Of a stretch of DNA of 64,000 nucleotides, positions 39,850 through 48,462 are shown one piece after another. The number at the start of each line of letters is the position of its first letter. Position 1 is the stretch's first letter. The notes under the pieces are model-generated. The model did not search any database. It saw only the letters and a program-made list of their open reading frames with translations, and had not been told where the DNA came from. Source of the stretch: Spirosoma panaciterrae DSM 21099 (GTDB lineage Bacteria > Bacteroidota > Bacteroidia > Cytophagales > Spirosomataceae); NCBI RefSeq assembly GCF_000374025.1, contig NZ_KB893217.1:270825-334824 (forward strand), written 5' to 3'. Made by a program: the position numbers and the translations under genes.

Positions 39850-39900
39850 TGTATCTGCCAAATGCGCATTCATCATTCATTCATCATCATTCATCATTCG
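39829..39900 (+). repeat. Inverted repeat covering the end of pseF
   Basis: CGAATGATGACGAATGAATA on the left mirrors the right arm CATTCATCATTCATTCATCA and its tail CATTCATCATTCG. The loop has CTGCCAAATGCGCATTC. The pseF stop (39847-39849) is in the left arm and the pseG ATG is 2 bases past the right arm. Confidence 0.8.
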
Positions 39901-39902
39901 AT

Positions 39903-40934
39903 ATGGGTCGACTACTTTTTAGGGCGGAGGGGAACGCTCAAATCGGTCTTGGTCATGTGATGCGTTGTCTGGCCCTGGCCAACATGCTCAAAGATGTTTT
40001 TTCGGTACGTTTCGCCAGTGTACAGCCAACAACCACTCTTAAAAACCTGATCGAAGCGTCTGGCGCAGTCGTTTTGCCCTTACCGGAATCCGATTCACAG
40101 TCGGCATTTATTAACCAGATTGAACCAGGCGATATTGTAGTACTGGACGGCTATGCATTTGATGAAGCCTTTCAACGGTCAGTACGCTCACGAGCCCGAA
40201 AGCTCGTTTTTATTGATGATCTGGTTACGGGTCATCAGGTGGCGGATGTGGTCATCAATCATGCCGGTGGTGTTTCGGCTGATGAGTATGACGCTGAACC
40301 ATACACCCAATTTTACCTGGGGCCGCACTATACAATGCTCCGAACTGAATTTCTTGAACCGGAAGGCTTCGGTAAGCCATCAGCCAACGGCCCTATTTTT
40401 GTTAGTCTGGGTGGTGCCGACCCAGAAAACAGATCGCTTGCGGTATTGCAGGGAATCCAGAAAGTAGATGCTCATTTGCCTGTCAACATCGTTTTAGGGC
40501 CATTTCATCCTAACCGACCAGCGATTGAAGCCTTTCAGGACTACCTACCCAATCTGACTATTTTACAAAATCTGAGTGCCCGTCAGATGGTCGACATCTT
40601 ACAGGCCTGTAGCCTGGCCATTACGGCCAGTAGTACCATCAGTTATGAAGTTTGTGCCATTAACCGCCCTTTGATTGCCGTTGTAACGGCCGATAACCAG
40701 ACGCGGCTGGCCCGATTCCTTCTGGACGAAAAACTGGCCTTGTCCGTACTTTTTTCCACCTACCTGACAAGCCGGATTCCCGTTCTGGGTCTGGACGAGC
40801 AAATCCGACTGGCAGTACAGGACTTTCAGCCCACGAGCGAAATCGTCACTCATTCCCTACGCGCTCAACGTCATTATTTCGACGGACAATCACCCGAGCG
40901 TTTTCGTGCGTTATTTCGAAATTTAAGTGCTTAA
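39903..40934 (+). CDS. pseG: UDP-2,4-diacetamido-2,4,6-trideoxy-altropyranose hydrolase
   Basis: 343 residues from the ATG at 39903; the frame also opens at 39849 but that segment only reads through the inverted repeat. LLFRAEGNAQIGLGHVMRCLALA at the N-terminus, DGYAFDEAFQ, IDDLVTGHQVADVVINHAGG, and the nucleotide-binding VSLGGADPENRS. It removes UDP in step 4. GT28-like fold. Confidence 0.93.
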   Translation: MGRLLFRAEGNAQIGLGHVMRCLALANMLKDVFSVRFASVQPTTTLKNLIEASGAVVLPLPESDSQSAFINQIEPGDIVVLDGYAFDEAFQRSVRSRARKLVFIDDLVTGHQVADVVINHAGGVSADEYDAEPYTQFYLGPHYTMLRTEFLEPEGFGKPSANGPIFVSLGGADPENRSLAVLQGIQKVDAHLPVNIVLGPFHPNRPAIEAFQDYLPNLTILQNLSARQMVDILQACSLAITASSTISYEVCAINRPLIAVVTADNQTRLARFLLDEKLALSVLFSTYLTSRIPVLGLDEQIRLAVQDFQPTSEIVTHSLRAQRHYFDGQSPERFRALFRNLSA

Positions 40935-40960
40935 TTCGATCAACCGTTTTCGAATCAGCC

Positions 40961-41482
40961 ATGCTTACCTATCGAACTGCCCGCCCTACTGATGCCCAGC
41001 TTTACTTCGACTGGGCCAATGACCCCGATACCCGACGGCAGTCATTTAGCTCGGCTCCGATTTCGCTGGAAACCCACACGGCCTGGTTTACCCGTAAGCT
41101 AGCCGACCCCAATGCCCTTTTACTTGTTTTTTTGAGCGATACCGGGCAACCTGTTGGTCAGGTACGTTTTGAGCGAACACCCGTAGCGGATATGCCTGAT
41201 GAAATCGTCATAAGCATTTCAGTTGATGCTAATTTCCGGGGAAAAGGGCTGGCCCCTCAACTCATTCGGCACGCCTGTGCTATCTGTCGGGAGCGCTGGG
41301 AAGCCGTTACCATTCATGCCTATATCAAACCGGATAATCAGGCATCCATACACGCCTTTGAACGAGCCGGTTTCAGATTGTCAGGTGAAAGCGGTAAATT
41401 TGGGGATTCCAGCCCCTCTTCATCAGGCCGGATCACATCAGGCCAGCCAACGCAAAGCCTGCTTTACATAAACAGTCAATGA
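40961..41482 (+). CDS. pseH: GNAT acetyltransferase, probable PseH
   Basis: 173 residues. RTARPTDAQLYFDWANDPDTRR is the typical PseH-like opening, and VDANFRGKGLAPQLIRHA is the acetyl-CoA pyrophosphate loop. It would acetylate the 4-amino group (step 3). The last 30 residues, rich in Ser and Gly (GDSSPSSSGRITSGQPTQS), are unusual and probably disordered. It overlaps pseI by 4 bases. Confidence 0.85.
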   Translation: MLTYRTARPTDAQLYFDWANDPDTRRQSFSSAPISLETHTAWFTRKLADPNALLLVFLSDTGQPVGQVRFERTPVADMPDEIVISISVDANFRGKGLAPQLIRHACAICRERWEAVTIHAYIKPDNQASIHAFERAGFRLSGESGKFGDSSPSSSGRITSGQPTQSLLYINSQ

Positions 41483-42558
41483 GTAGTACTCAACCGATTC
41501 AGGTTGCCCACTATACCCTCAGTCCCGCGCATCGTCCGTTTGTTATTGCCGAGATGTCGGGCAATCATAACCAGTCGCTGGAACGAGCCCTAGAAATTGT
41601 CGATGCCGTAGCCGATGCGGGTGCGCATGCGCTCAAGCTCCAGACCTACACCCCCGATACCATCACCTTTAATGGAGGTTCGGAGGAGTTTTACATTCGG
41701 GATGCCAAGTCGCTCTGGGCCGACAAAAATCTGTATAAGCTGTACAAAGAAGCGTATACACCCTGGGAGTGGCACAAACCGATTTTTGAACACGCTCAGA
41801 AGCGGGGGATGATTGCGTTTAGCTCGCCATTCGATACTACCGCCGTCGATTTTCTGGAGTCGCTCAATGTACCCCTCTATAAAATTGCGTCGTTTGAAAA
41901 TACCGACCATATCCTGCTCAAAAAAGTAGCGCAGACGGGTAAGCCGGTCATTATGAGCACAGGTGTAGCTTCGGTGGCTGATCTCGACGAATCGGTCAAA
42001 GTTCTCCGGGCTCATGGCTGCAAAGACTTGGTACTGCTCAAATGTACCAGCACGTATCCAGCTACTCCAGAAAGTACGAACCTGCTCACCATACCACACA
42101 TGCGTGACCTGTTCGATGTACCTGTGGGCCTCTCCGATCACACGATGGGGATTGGGGCAGCCGTAGCAGCAGTCGCTTTAGGGGCAGTGGTGCTGGAAAA
42201 ACACGTTACATTGCGTCGGGCTGATGGTGGGGTCGATTCAGCTTTTTCGCTGGAGCCCGACGAACTAAAAAGTCTGGTCATCGAAACCGAACGGGCACAT
42301 CTGGCGATGGGGCAGGTAAGTTATTCGCTCACCCCCAAAGAAGAGAAAAGCCTTCAATTCAAACGGTCGCTGTATGTTGTACAGGATGTGAAAGTGGGCG
42401 AGCCTTTTACCGCTGAAAATGTCCGCAGTATTCGTCCGGCCAACGGTCTGCATACCCGCTATTACGACACCATCCTGGGCAAAACCGCCACTCAAGACAT
42501 CACCGCAGGCACAGCCCTTAGCTGGAATTTAATAAAGAGTGAAAGAGTGAAAGAGTGA
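41479..42558 (+). CDS. pseI: Pseudaminic acid synthase
   Basis: 359 residues. NeuB-type TIM barrel (FVIAEMSGNHNQSLERALEI; GLSDHTMGIGAAVAAVALGA; EKHVTLRRADGGVDSAFSLEP) and a C-terminal SAF/antifreeze-like domain (KRSLYVVQDVKVGEPFT). It condenses the 6-deoxy-altrose intermediate with phosphoenolpyruvate. The final residues KSERVKE and the TGA come from the octamer repeat of the next element, so the C-terminus seems to have been set by repeat insertion. Confidence 0.95.
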   Translation: MSSTQPIQVAHYTLSPAHRPFVIAEMSGNHNQSLERALEIVDAVADAGAHALKLQTYTPDTITFNGGSEEFYIRDAKSLWADKNLYKLYKEAYTPWEWHKPIFEHAQKRGMIAFSSPFDTTAVDFLESLNVPLYKIASFENTDHILLKKVAQTGKPVIMSTGVASVADLDESVKVLRAHGCKDLVLLKCTSTYPATPESTNLLTIPHMRDLFDVPVGLSDHTMGIGAAVAAVALGAVVLEKHVTLRRADGGVDSAFSLEPDELKSLVIETERAHLAMGQVSYSLTPKEEKSLQFKRSLYVVQDVKVGEPFTAENVRSIRPANGLHTRYYDTILGKTATQDITAGTALSWNLIKSERVKE

Positions 42559-42619
42559 AAGAGCGAATGTTGGCTTGCGTCGGCATTTCACTCTTTCACT
42601 CTTTCACTCTTTCGCCTTT
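42533..42619 (+). repeat. Octamer-type inverted repeat at the end of pseI
   Basis: The left arm is TAAAGAGTGAAAGAGTGAAA and continues with two more 8-mers. The right arm has three TTTCACTC units and TTTCGCC. The loop TTGGCTTGCGTCGGC carries the TGCGTC core; its complement shares GACGCAAGCCAA with the element at 59863. The pseI stop (42556-42558) is inside and the flippase ATG follows 7 bases after. Confidence 0.9.
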
Positions 42620-42626
42620 CATCTAC

Positions 42627-44126
42627 ATGGGTATCATTAAACGGCAAACCATTCAGAGTTCCCTTTATGCCTACGCGGGTGTGGCCGTTGGTTTTTTAAC
42701 GCAGGGCGTTTTCTTTCCAAATATATTTCAGGGAACGCAGGTTGTTGGGTTGTTGACGTTGCTCATTTCATTATCGCAGGTTCTGGCACAGGCCTCCAAT
42801 CTGGGGTTGAATGGCGCAGGAGGCCGCTATTTTCCATTTTTTCGGAATGCGGAGCAGCAACACAATGGGTATCTGCTGATTGCCTGCCTGACCACACTAG
42901 CTGGGTTTTCTCTATGTGTCTTTGCTCTGTGGCTGGCCCGTCCGTGGGTCATTGAGTGGTATCAGAAAGACTCGGCTCTGTTCGTCGAATACTATTATTT
43001 GCTCATTCCTCTTACGCTGTTTACCGTCTATTTCACCGTATTCGACAACTATGCCCGGCTGCTGTACGACCCCGTTACGGGCACCATCCTGCAACAGTTC
43101 GTCCAACGGGTACTTATCCTGCTGGCAGGTGGCTTATATTGGCTGGGCTGGGTCACGTTACCGCAATTTCTGGGGGTATGGTTGTTAGCGTTTCTGGTAC
43201 CTCTGCTGGTGATGATCGTCAGTGTAGCCCGCGACGAAGCCCTGTTTTTCAGCCGTCGGTTTGTGTCGATCGATGCAACCCTACGCCGGAACCTGATGCG
43301 CTATGCGGGTATTACGCTTACCTCAGCCCTATCGACCCAGATTGTCTGGACGATTGATAAAGTAATGATCAACAGTAAACAAGGTCTGGGCGACACAGGG
43401 GTATATGGTACCGCTTCGTATTTTGCGGCTGTGATCGCCATACCGGCTACGATGCTCTACAAAGTTTCGGGAACACTTATAGCCGAATCCTGGAAAACCA
43501 ACGACCTGCAAAACATCGCGATGATTTACCGAAAAAGCTGTCTGAATCAGCTCATTGCGGGCTGTCTGGTATTCGTTGGAGTAGCGGCTAACCTGTCGAA
43601 CGTCTTTCGATTCCTTCCGGCCGATTATGCCGCTGGTTACTATGTCATCTTGTGGTTGGGGCTGGGGAAACTCATCGATATGGCTACGGGTGTAAACGGC
43701 ATTATTCTGAACACATCCCGTTTTTATGCCTACGACTCGGCTTTTTTTGTCGTACTCATTTTTATCACCATTGGCGCGAATATCTATTTAATACCCCGCT
43801 TTGGTATCAATGGGGCGGCTATTGGGGCTGCGCTGGCTACGTTTCTGTACAATTTTGTTCGAACCCTGTTTGTCGGTATTGCCTTTAAATTACAGCCGTT
43901 CACCTGGCGAAATCTGGTCGTCATTGTCCTGGCTTTGGCCGTTTGGTGGGTATCGGTGCAAATCCCCTACCCGGCTGCCGATGCGCCAAAATGGAAAGTC
44001 ATTTTCGATCTTGCCTGGCGTTCAGCATTCATTACAGCGCTATTCGGCGGGGGCGTTATCGGGCTCAAACTCTCAACAGATATTAACGAAACAGTAGTTG
44101 GATTACGAAAGCGATTTTTTAAATAG
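42627..44126 (+). CDS. Polysaccharide flippase (Wzx/MATE-like)
   Basis: 499 residues from the ATG at 42627; upstream codons only read through the inverted repeat. About 14 hydrophobic segments. KRQTIQSSLYAYAGVAVGFL at the start and INSKQGLGDTGVYGTASYFAAVIAIP in the middle are typical of O-antigen/teichoic-acid flippases of the MOP superfamily. It probably moves the lipid-linked, pseudaminic-acid-containing glycan across the inner membrane. No polymerase gene is visible nearby. Confidence 0.88.
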   Translation: MGIIKRQTIQSSLYAYAGVAVGFLTQGVFFPNIFQGTQVVGLLTLLISLSQVLAQASNLGLNGAGGRYFPFFRNAEQQHNGYLLIACLTTLAGFSLCVFALWLARPWVIEWYQKDSALFVEYYYLLIPLTLFTVYFTVFDNYARLLYDPVTGTILQQFVQRVLILLAGGLYWLGWVTLPQFLGVWLLAFLVPLLVMIVSVARDEALFFSRRFVSIDATLRRNLMRYAGITLTSALSTQIVWTIDKVMINSKQGLGDTGVYGTASYFAAVIAIPATMLYKVSGTLIAESWKTNDLQNIAMIYRKSCLNQLIAGCLVFVGVAANLSNVFRFLPADYAAGYYVILWLGLGKLIDMATGVNGIILNTSRFYAYDSAFFVVLIFITIGANIYLIPRFGINGAAIGAALATFLYNFVRTLFVGIAFKLQPFTWRNLVVIVLALAVWWVSVQIPYPAADAPKWKVIFDLAWRSAFITALFGGGVIGLKLSTDINETVVGLRKRFFK

Positions 44127-44161
44127 GTAAACGGTATAACACGCAGATACACATCGTTAAA

Positions 44162-44213
44162 AGAGATTCGCGGAGAAACCTTCTGTGCCTCTTCTATTCC
44201 TCCGTAAATCTCT
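44162..44213 (+). repeat. Imperfect hairpin between flippase and FkbM gene
   Basis: AGAGATTCGCGGAG pairs with CTCCGTAAATCTCT with two mismatches. The right side (CTCCGTAAATCTCTGTGTAAC) resembles a widespread intergenic repeat type. It occupies the 104-base gap before the next gene. Confidence 0.4.
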
Positions 44214-44230
44214 GTGTAACAAGATAGCTT

Positions 44231-45037
44231 ATGTGGTTTTTTAAATTCTTATTCACCGAAACGGCCCGGCTCCTGCGCTCGGTAGAAGGTCGTCGACTGC
44301 TGTGGCTGGCACTCCAGTATGGCGACCGACCGCGAAATCAATCCGTCGATGTTTCAGTTGGAAGCTATCGGTTTCGCGTGCCGGATGCGCTGTCGTTTGT
44401 CTGGCAGTATCGGGAGATTTTCGTCGATGAGTTTTACAAGTTTACCGCAACCAATACCAATCCGGTCATTTTCGACTGCGGTACAAATGTTGGTACCAGC
44501 ATTGCCTACTTCCGCGAGCATTACCCAACCGCCCGCATCGTAGCGTTTGAAGCCGACGAGCACATCAGTGCTACGCTACAAAACAACTTGCGGCAGAACC
44601 AGATTTCGGGCGTAGAGGTCATTACGAAGGCCGTCTGGACCAACGATAAAGGCATCTGGTTTGGGAGCGATCAGGCCGACTCAGCTTCTATTTTTTCGCA
44701 AACGGACCGCAAGCTTGTTCCCTCCGTTCGATTACGGGATTACTTGCTGCGTGAAACCCGAATCGATATGCTCAAAATGGACATCGAAGGAGCCGAAACT
44801 GCCGTACTCACCGACTGCCAGGATGCACTGGCTCACGTCCAGAATCTGTTCGTTGAATTCCATGCCTACCTCGACCATCCGCAAACTCTGGCCGAAGTGA
44901 TGAAGGTACTGGAAAATAGCGGCTTCCGGTATTACATCAACACCAGCCAATACCGCCCGGCCCCATTGGTCAACCATCGCTACAAAGGCAACGACAGCAT
45001 GGACTTACAATTGAATATCTTTGCGTACAGAAACTAG
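44231..45037 (+). CDS. FkbM family methyltransferase
   Basis: 268 residues. SAM-binding motif VIFDCGTNVGTSIAYFREHYP at about 78-98, IVAFEADEH, and IDMLKMDIEGAETAVLTDC, all FkbM hallmarks. It probably O-methylates a sugar of the glycan encoded by this locus. It follows the flippase and precedes a second FkbM-type gene. Confidence 0.85.
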   Translation: MWFFKFLFTETARLLRSVEGRRLLWLALQYGDRPRNQSVDVSVGSYRFRVPDALSFVWQYREIFVDEFYKFTATNTNPVIFDCGTNVGTSIAYFREHYPTARIVAFEADEHISATLQNNLRQNQISGVEVITKAVWTNDKGIWFGSDQADSASIFSQTDRKLVPSVRLRDYLLRETRIDMLKMDIEGAETAVLTDCQDALAHVQNLFVEFHAYLDHPQTLAEVMKVLENSGFRYYINTSQYRPAPLVNHRYKGNDSMDLQLNIFAYRN

Positions 45038-45045
45038 TTATTGAT

Positions 45046-45133
45046 GTCATTTAACAGTTATCGGTAGTCATTCGCAGTCATTAATAGTGAACATCAAAAT
45101 GACAGTCAATGACCACAAAAGACCATCAATGAC
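45046..45133 (+). repeat. Mirror-spaced GTCATT/AATGAC inverted repeat
   Basis: GTCATT starts at 45046, 45067 and 45077; AATGAC at 45098, 45108 and 45128. Spacings of 21 and 10 are mirrored by 10 and 20 around a loop of about 15 bases. The element lies between two FkbM genes and ends 10 bases before the second. It is the same type of structure with a different unit and no octamer. Confidence 0.75.
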
Positions 45134-45143
45134 CATTACTTAG

Positions 45144-46100
45144 ATGATCGACAAAATTCTTTCCCGCCCTGAGTTCCAAACTGAACCACCTGTGCTGGTG
45201 GATATTGGTGCGTCGGGGCAGCTACATACGCGCTGGAAATCATTTGCCAAATATGCCATCTGCATAGCCTTCGATGCCGACGATCGCGACTTTGGCTATG
45301 TCGAAAGCGAATCCAGTCATTTTCGAAAGCTGTACACGTTCAACCATATCGTTACCAATTCGGACACGGAGACCGCCAATTTTTACCTGACCGAATCGCC
45401 CCACTGCTCCAGTTTATTGAAACCCCGCCCCGACTGGATTCAGGAATATGCGTTTGCGCCAAAGTTTGAACCCACCAAAGTTGTTCAGTTGAAAACGCGC
45501 AGCCTACGCTCAACACTGGACAGCCTGAATATCGGTCAGGTCGACTGGTTCAAAACCGACTCGCAGGGAACCGACTTGCGGCTGTTTCGTAACCTGGGCG
45601 ACGACCGCGCAACTAAGGTACTGACCGCTGAATTTGAACCCGGTATTGCGTCGATTTATGAAGGTGAAGACAAACTCTACACGGTTTTGCAGTACATGGA
45701 GGAAACGGGCAGTCACTGGCTGGCCGAGCTATTACCGAAAGGTTCCCCGCGTATCACCCCTGCCCTACTCGACAGTTTTACGAGCCAGCCGCTGGTTAAG
45801 AAATTCGTTCTCTTTTCGTTGAAAAACAGTGCCGTCTGGGGCGAAATGACCTACCTGAATCGTTTTGCTGATGAAGCAACCCTAACGCAACGCAATCTGC
45901 TCCTAGGCTGGGTGTTTGCAACGACGCTCAGCCAACATGGGTTTGCGTTGATTCTAACCCAGAAAGCCAAAAGCCGTTTTTCTGACCCAATCTTTGCCGA
46001 GATGGAAGCCTATTCCCGTCGAAGCATCTGGGGACGGGTGTTCGGATTAGGTTTCTGGCCTGAAGTGGTGAAAAAATTCGATAAACTTCTGGGACGTTGA
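45144..46100 (+). CDS. FkbM-type methyltransferase
   Basis: 318 residues. The glycine-rich SAM site is VLVDIGASGQLHTRWKSF and the second part has VDWFKTDSQGTDLRLFRNL, matching the distant FkbM family. The last third (from about 220) is helical and not recognised. Its stop TGA overlaps the TTG start of the next gene. It is probably a glycan-modifying methyltransferase; acceptor unknown. Confidence 0.75.
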   Translation: MIDKILSRPEFQTEPPVLVDIGASGQLHTRWKSFAKYAICIAFDADDRDFGYVESESSHFRKLYTFNHIVTNSDTETANFYLTESPHCSSLLKPRPDWIQEYAFAPKFEPTKVVQLKTRSLRSTLDSLNIGQVDWFKTDSQGTDLRLFRNLGDDRATKVLTAEFEPGIASIYEGEDKLYTVLQYMEETGSHWLAELLPKGSPRITPALLDSFTSQPLVKKFVLFSLKNSAVWGEMTYLNRFADEATLTQRNLLLGWVFATTLSQHGFALILTQKAKSRFSDPIFAEMEAYSRRSIWGRVFGLGFWPEVVKKFDKLLGR

Positions 46101-47401
46101 GAGTTACGCACCTGAGCACCTATCACCTGTTTGGAGGAGCAGCCGTAGCCGCCACACGACTTCATCGCGCCCTGCAAAATCAGATCTGGAATGGGCAATC
46201 TATTGAAAGTACCCTACTCGTCGGCACGGCCAATCGACTCGAAACGCACAAGCCTGAACCAGGTGTACTTTATCTGGCCAATAACTTTCTGGCTGAGCAA
46301 ACTGCCTTCGGGCGGTTTGTGGCCGAACGACTCTATTTTCTGCCTCATGAACGGGATCAATCGGTGCGGTTTCAGTTCTCGCCCGCCAGATTTGGTGCTG
46401 CCCTTGACTTTCATCCAGCCATTCAACAGGCCGATATACTGCATCTGCACTGGATCAATTTTGGCTTCCTGTCACTTAATGGCCTTCAATCGCTGTTCAG
46501 GTTAGGTAAACCGATTGTCTGGACCTTGCATGACCAATGGGCCTTTACGGGTGGGTGCCATTATTCGCGGGGCTGCGATCGTTTTCTGAGCCACTGTGGT
46601 CAGTGCCCCTACCTGAAAAAACCATCTGAACACGATTTATCGAACCGGGTATTTAGCCAAAAGAAAACCCTTTTCAGCAACGCCCGTATCCATTTTACAC
46701 CACCTAGTCATTGGCTGGCCAGCGAAGCACAACAAAGTGCGCTCTTACGTGATTTTCCATTTACGGTGATTCCGTATGCCATTGACCAAAGGGTTTTTGA
46801 ACCTGTCGAACGAACCGAAGCTAACGCTCATCTGGAGCTACCCGATACCAATCGACCGAGGTTGTTATTTGGCAGTGCCAACGTGACCGATGTTCGTAAG
46901 GGTTTCCGCTATTTTGCTGAAGCCTTAACCCTGCTCCATCAGCAACACCCAGATTTGAATCCAGAAATCCTGGTATTCGGAAAAGGCCGTTCGTATCTGT
47001 TTAATGAACTACCCTATCCTGTCCGGCATCTGGGAGTTTTAACCTCTACCGACGATATTGTAGCCGCCTATAATGCGGCCGACGTCATGATTGTCCCATC
47101 GCTGGAAGATAACCTGCCCAACACGGTCATCGAAGCGATGGCCTGCGGAACCCCAGTCGTTGGCTTCCGAACGGGTGGTATCCCCGAAATGATTGATCAC
47201 CAGCAAAATGGCTATCTGGCCGATGTGGGTTCGGCCCAGCAACTAGCCGATGGTATGGCCTTCATTTTAAAGCATACATTGCCCGAAACCCTTCGTCAAA
47301 ACGCACGCCAATCTTCCGAAGATCGTTTCTCCGAAAACATCGTAGCAAAGCAACATATTGACCTTTATAATCAATTGTTGAATGGTCGAGTGATTGAATG
47401 A
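46097..47401 (+). CDS. Glycosyltransferase family 4
   Basis: 434 residues. The start is TTG at 46097 (TTGA overlap with the previous stop): the protein begins MRVTHLSTYHLFGGAAVAAT as usual for the family. Rossmann N-domain with DILHLHWINFGFLS, and the C-domain nucleotide-sugar motif EDNLPNTVIEAMACGTPVVG. The last six residues (NGRVIE) and the TGA are encoded by the perfect inverted repeat at 47378-47453. Confidence 0.9.
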   Translation: MRVTHLSTYHLFGGAAVAATRLHRALQNQIWNGQSIESTLLVGTANRLETHKPEPGVLYLANNFLAEQTAFGRFVAERLYFLPHERDQSVRFQFSPARFGAALDFHPAIQQADILHLHWINFGFLSLNGLQSLFRLGKPIVWTLHDQWAFTGGCHYSRGCDRFLSHCGQCPYLKKPSEHDLSNRVFSQKKTLFSNARIHFTPPSHWLASEAQQSALLRDFPFTVIPYAIDQRVFEPVERTEANAHLELPDTNRPRLLFGSANVTDVRKGFRYFAEALTLLHQQHPDLNPEILVFGKGRSYLFNELPYPVRHLGVLTSTDDIVAAYNAADVMIVPSLEDNLPNTVIEAMACGTPVVGFRTGGIPEMIDHQQNGYLADVGSAQQLADGMAFILKHTLPETLRQNARQSSEDRFSENIVAKQHIDLYNQLLNGRVIE

Positions 47402-47453
47402 TTGAATACAGTATGCGTCAGCTATTCAATCATTCAATCACTCGACCATTCAA
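47378..47453 (+). repeat. Perfect 31-bp inverted repeat with conserved loop
   Basis: Bases 47378-47408 and 47423-47453 are exact complements: GTGATTGAATGATTGAATA and its mirror. The 14-base loop is CAGTATGCGTCAGC. The GT4 stop (47399-47401) is in the left arm and the GT2 ATG is 10 bases beyond the right arm. The loop TGCGTCAGC is the family core. Confidence 0.92.
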
Positions 47454-47463
47454 TCATTAACTT

Positions 47464-48222
47464 ATGCCAACCGTTTCCATCATCACCATCACGTACAATG
47501 CCGAGCGGTTTCTGGAGCGTACGATACAGAGCGTATTGGCGCAGCAGGCGACCGATTTTGAATACCTGGTGATTGATGGGTCCTCAACCGATGGAACACG
47601 GGCTATTATTGATCAATACGAGCAGCATATCACCCACTGGATTTCGGAACCCGATCAGGGGCTTTACGATGCGATGAACAAGGGACTTCACCGGGCCCAA
47701 GGTGAGTATGTCTGGTATATGAACGCGGGCGATGAATTGCATGATTCGCAAACGCTGGCCAATCTGTTAAGCCGAATCAGGACAACCAAAGCCGATGTCT
47801 ATTACAGCGACGCCCTCTTTGTTCGGGATGATGGCGGCCAGCGTTCCGGCACAGCGATTGGCTTACGAAGTCAGGTAACCCCGCATACACTCCCGCAACA
47901 TATTACCTGGCAGGATATGCAACTGGGCATGAAAATTTGCCACCAGGCTTTTGTTGCCCGTCGTTCCATTGCTCCTGATTATCCGGTTGATAATCTAAGC
48001 GCCGACCTGGATTGGGAAATTCGTTGCCTGAAGGCGGCCCAAAAAATTGAGTTTCTTCCTTTTGTTCTTTGTAAGTATCTGGTGGGAGGCTTATCGGTTC
48101 AGCAGCATCGGCGCTCGCTGATTGATCGATTCCGTGTACTGGTAACTCATTTCGGTTGGCTAAAAACGATAGGTAATCATATTCAGATCGTTCTCCGGGC
48201 CCGGCGTTTTCGGCAGCCCTGA
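47464..48222 (+). CDS. Glycosyltransferase family 2
   Basis: 252 residues. GT-A start VSIITITYNAERFLERTIQSVL, VIDGSSTDGTRAII, SEPDQGLYDAMNKGLHRA, then YMNAGDELHD carrying the acidic metal site, and CKYLVGGLSVQQHRR near the end. It is WcaA-like and transfers one sugar in the glycan repeat. It is the last gene of the locus; 240 bases separate it from pfkA. Confidence 0.88.
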   Translation: MPTVSIITITYNAERFLERTIQSVLAQQATDFEYLVIDGSSTDGTRAIIDQYEQHITHWISEPDQGLYDAMNKGLHRAQGEYVWYMNAGDELHDSQTLANLLSRIRTTKADVYYSDALFVRDDGGQRSGTAIGLRSQVTPHTLPQHITWQDMQLGMKICHQAFVARRSIAPDYPVDNLSADLDWEIRCLKAAQKIEFLPFVLCKYLVGGLSVQQHRRSLIDRFRVLVTHFGWLKTIGNHIQIVLRARRFRQP

Positions 48223-48390
48223 CTGGCTGTACCTGAGCGAATTGCCGATAAGATCTATCGTAAAAATTGAGTAATCAGAATGATCTGAAATACCTTCTCT
48301 GGTAAAAAACGTATTTAACTATTTTGTAAAATTTAGCTGGAAACAATGGGATAATTACCAGTTTAATGCCTTTAGATTGCGAAATGCGGA

Positions 48391-48398
48391 TAAATTTG
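48391..48398 (+). promoter_or_regulatory. -7 element of the pfkA promoter
   Basis: TAAATTTG is an exact TAnnTTTG match, 64 bases before the pfkA ATG. A TTTA at 48371-48374, 16 bases upstream, is the best -33 candidate, off the ideal spacing. The rest of the 48223-48462 gap is A/T-rich with no gene. Confidence 0.6.
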
Positions 48399-48462
48399 CG
48401 GGGTTTATTTCGGTACCCTACCAACCTTTTTGTGAAATTCCGTTAAAAAATTGTTCTAACCT

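Noticed and set aside
42555..42626. 24-residue N-terminal extension of the flippase
   Set aside because: It only translates the inverted repeat (FHSFTLSPF); the natural start is at 42627.
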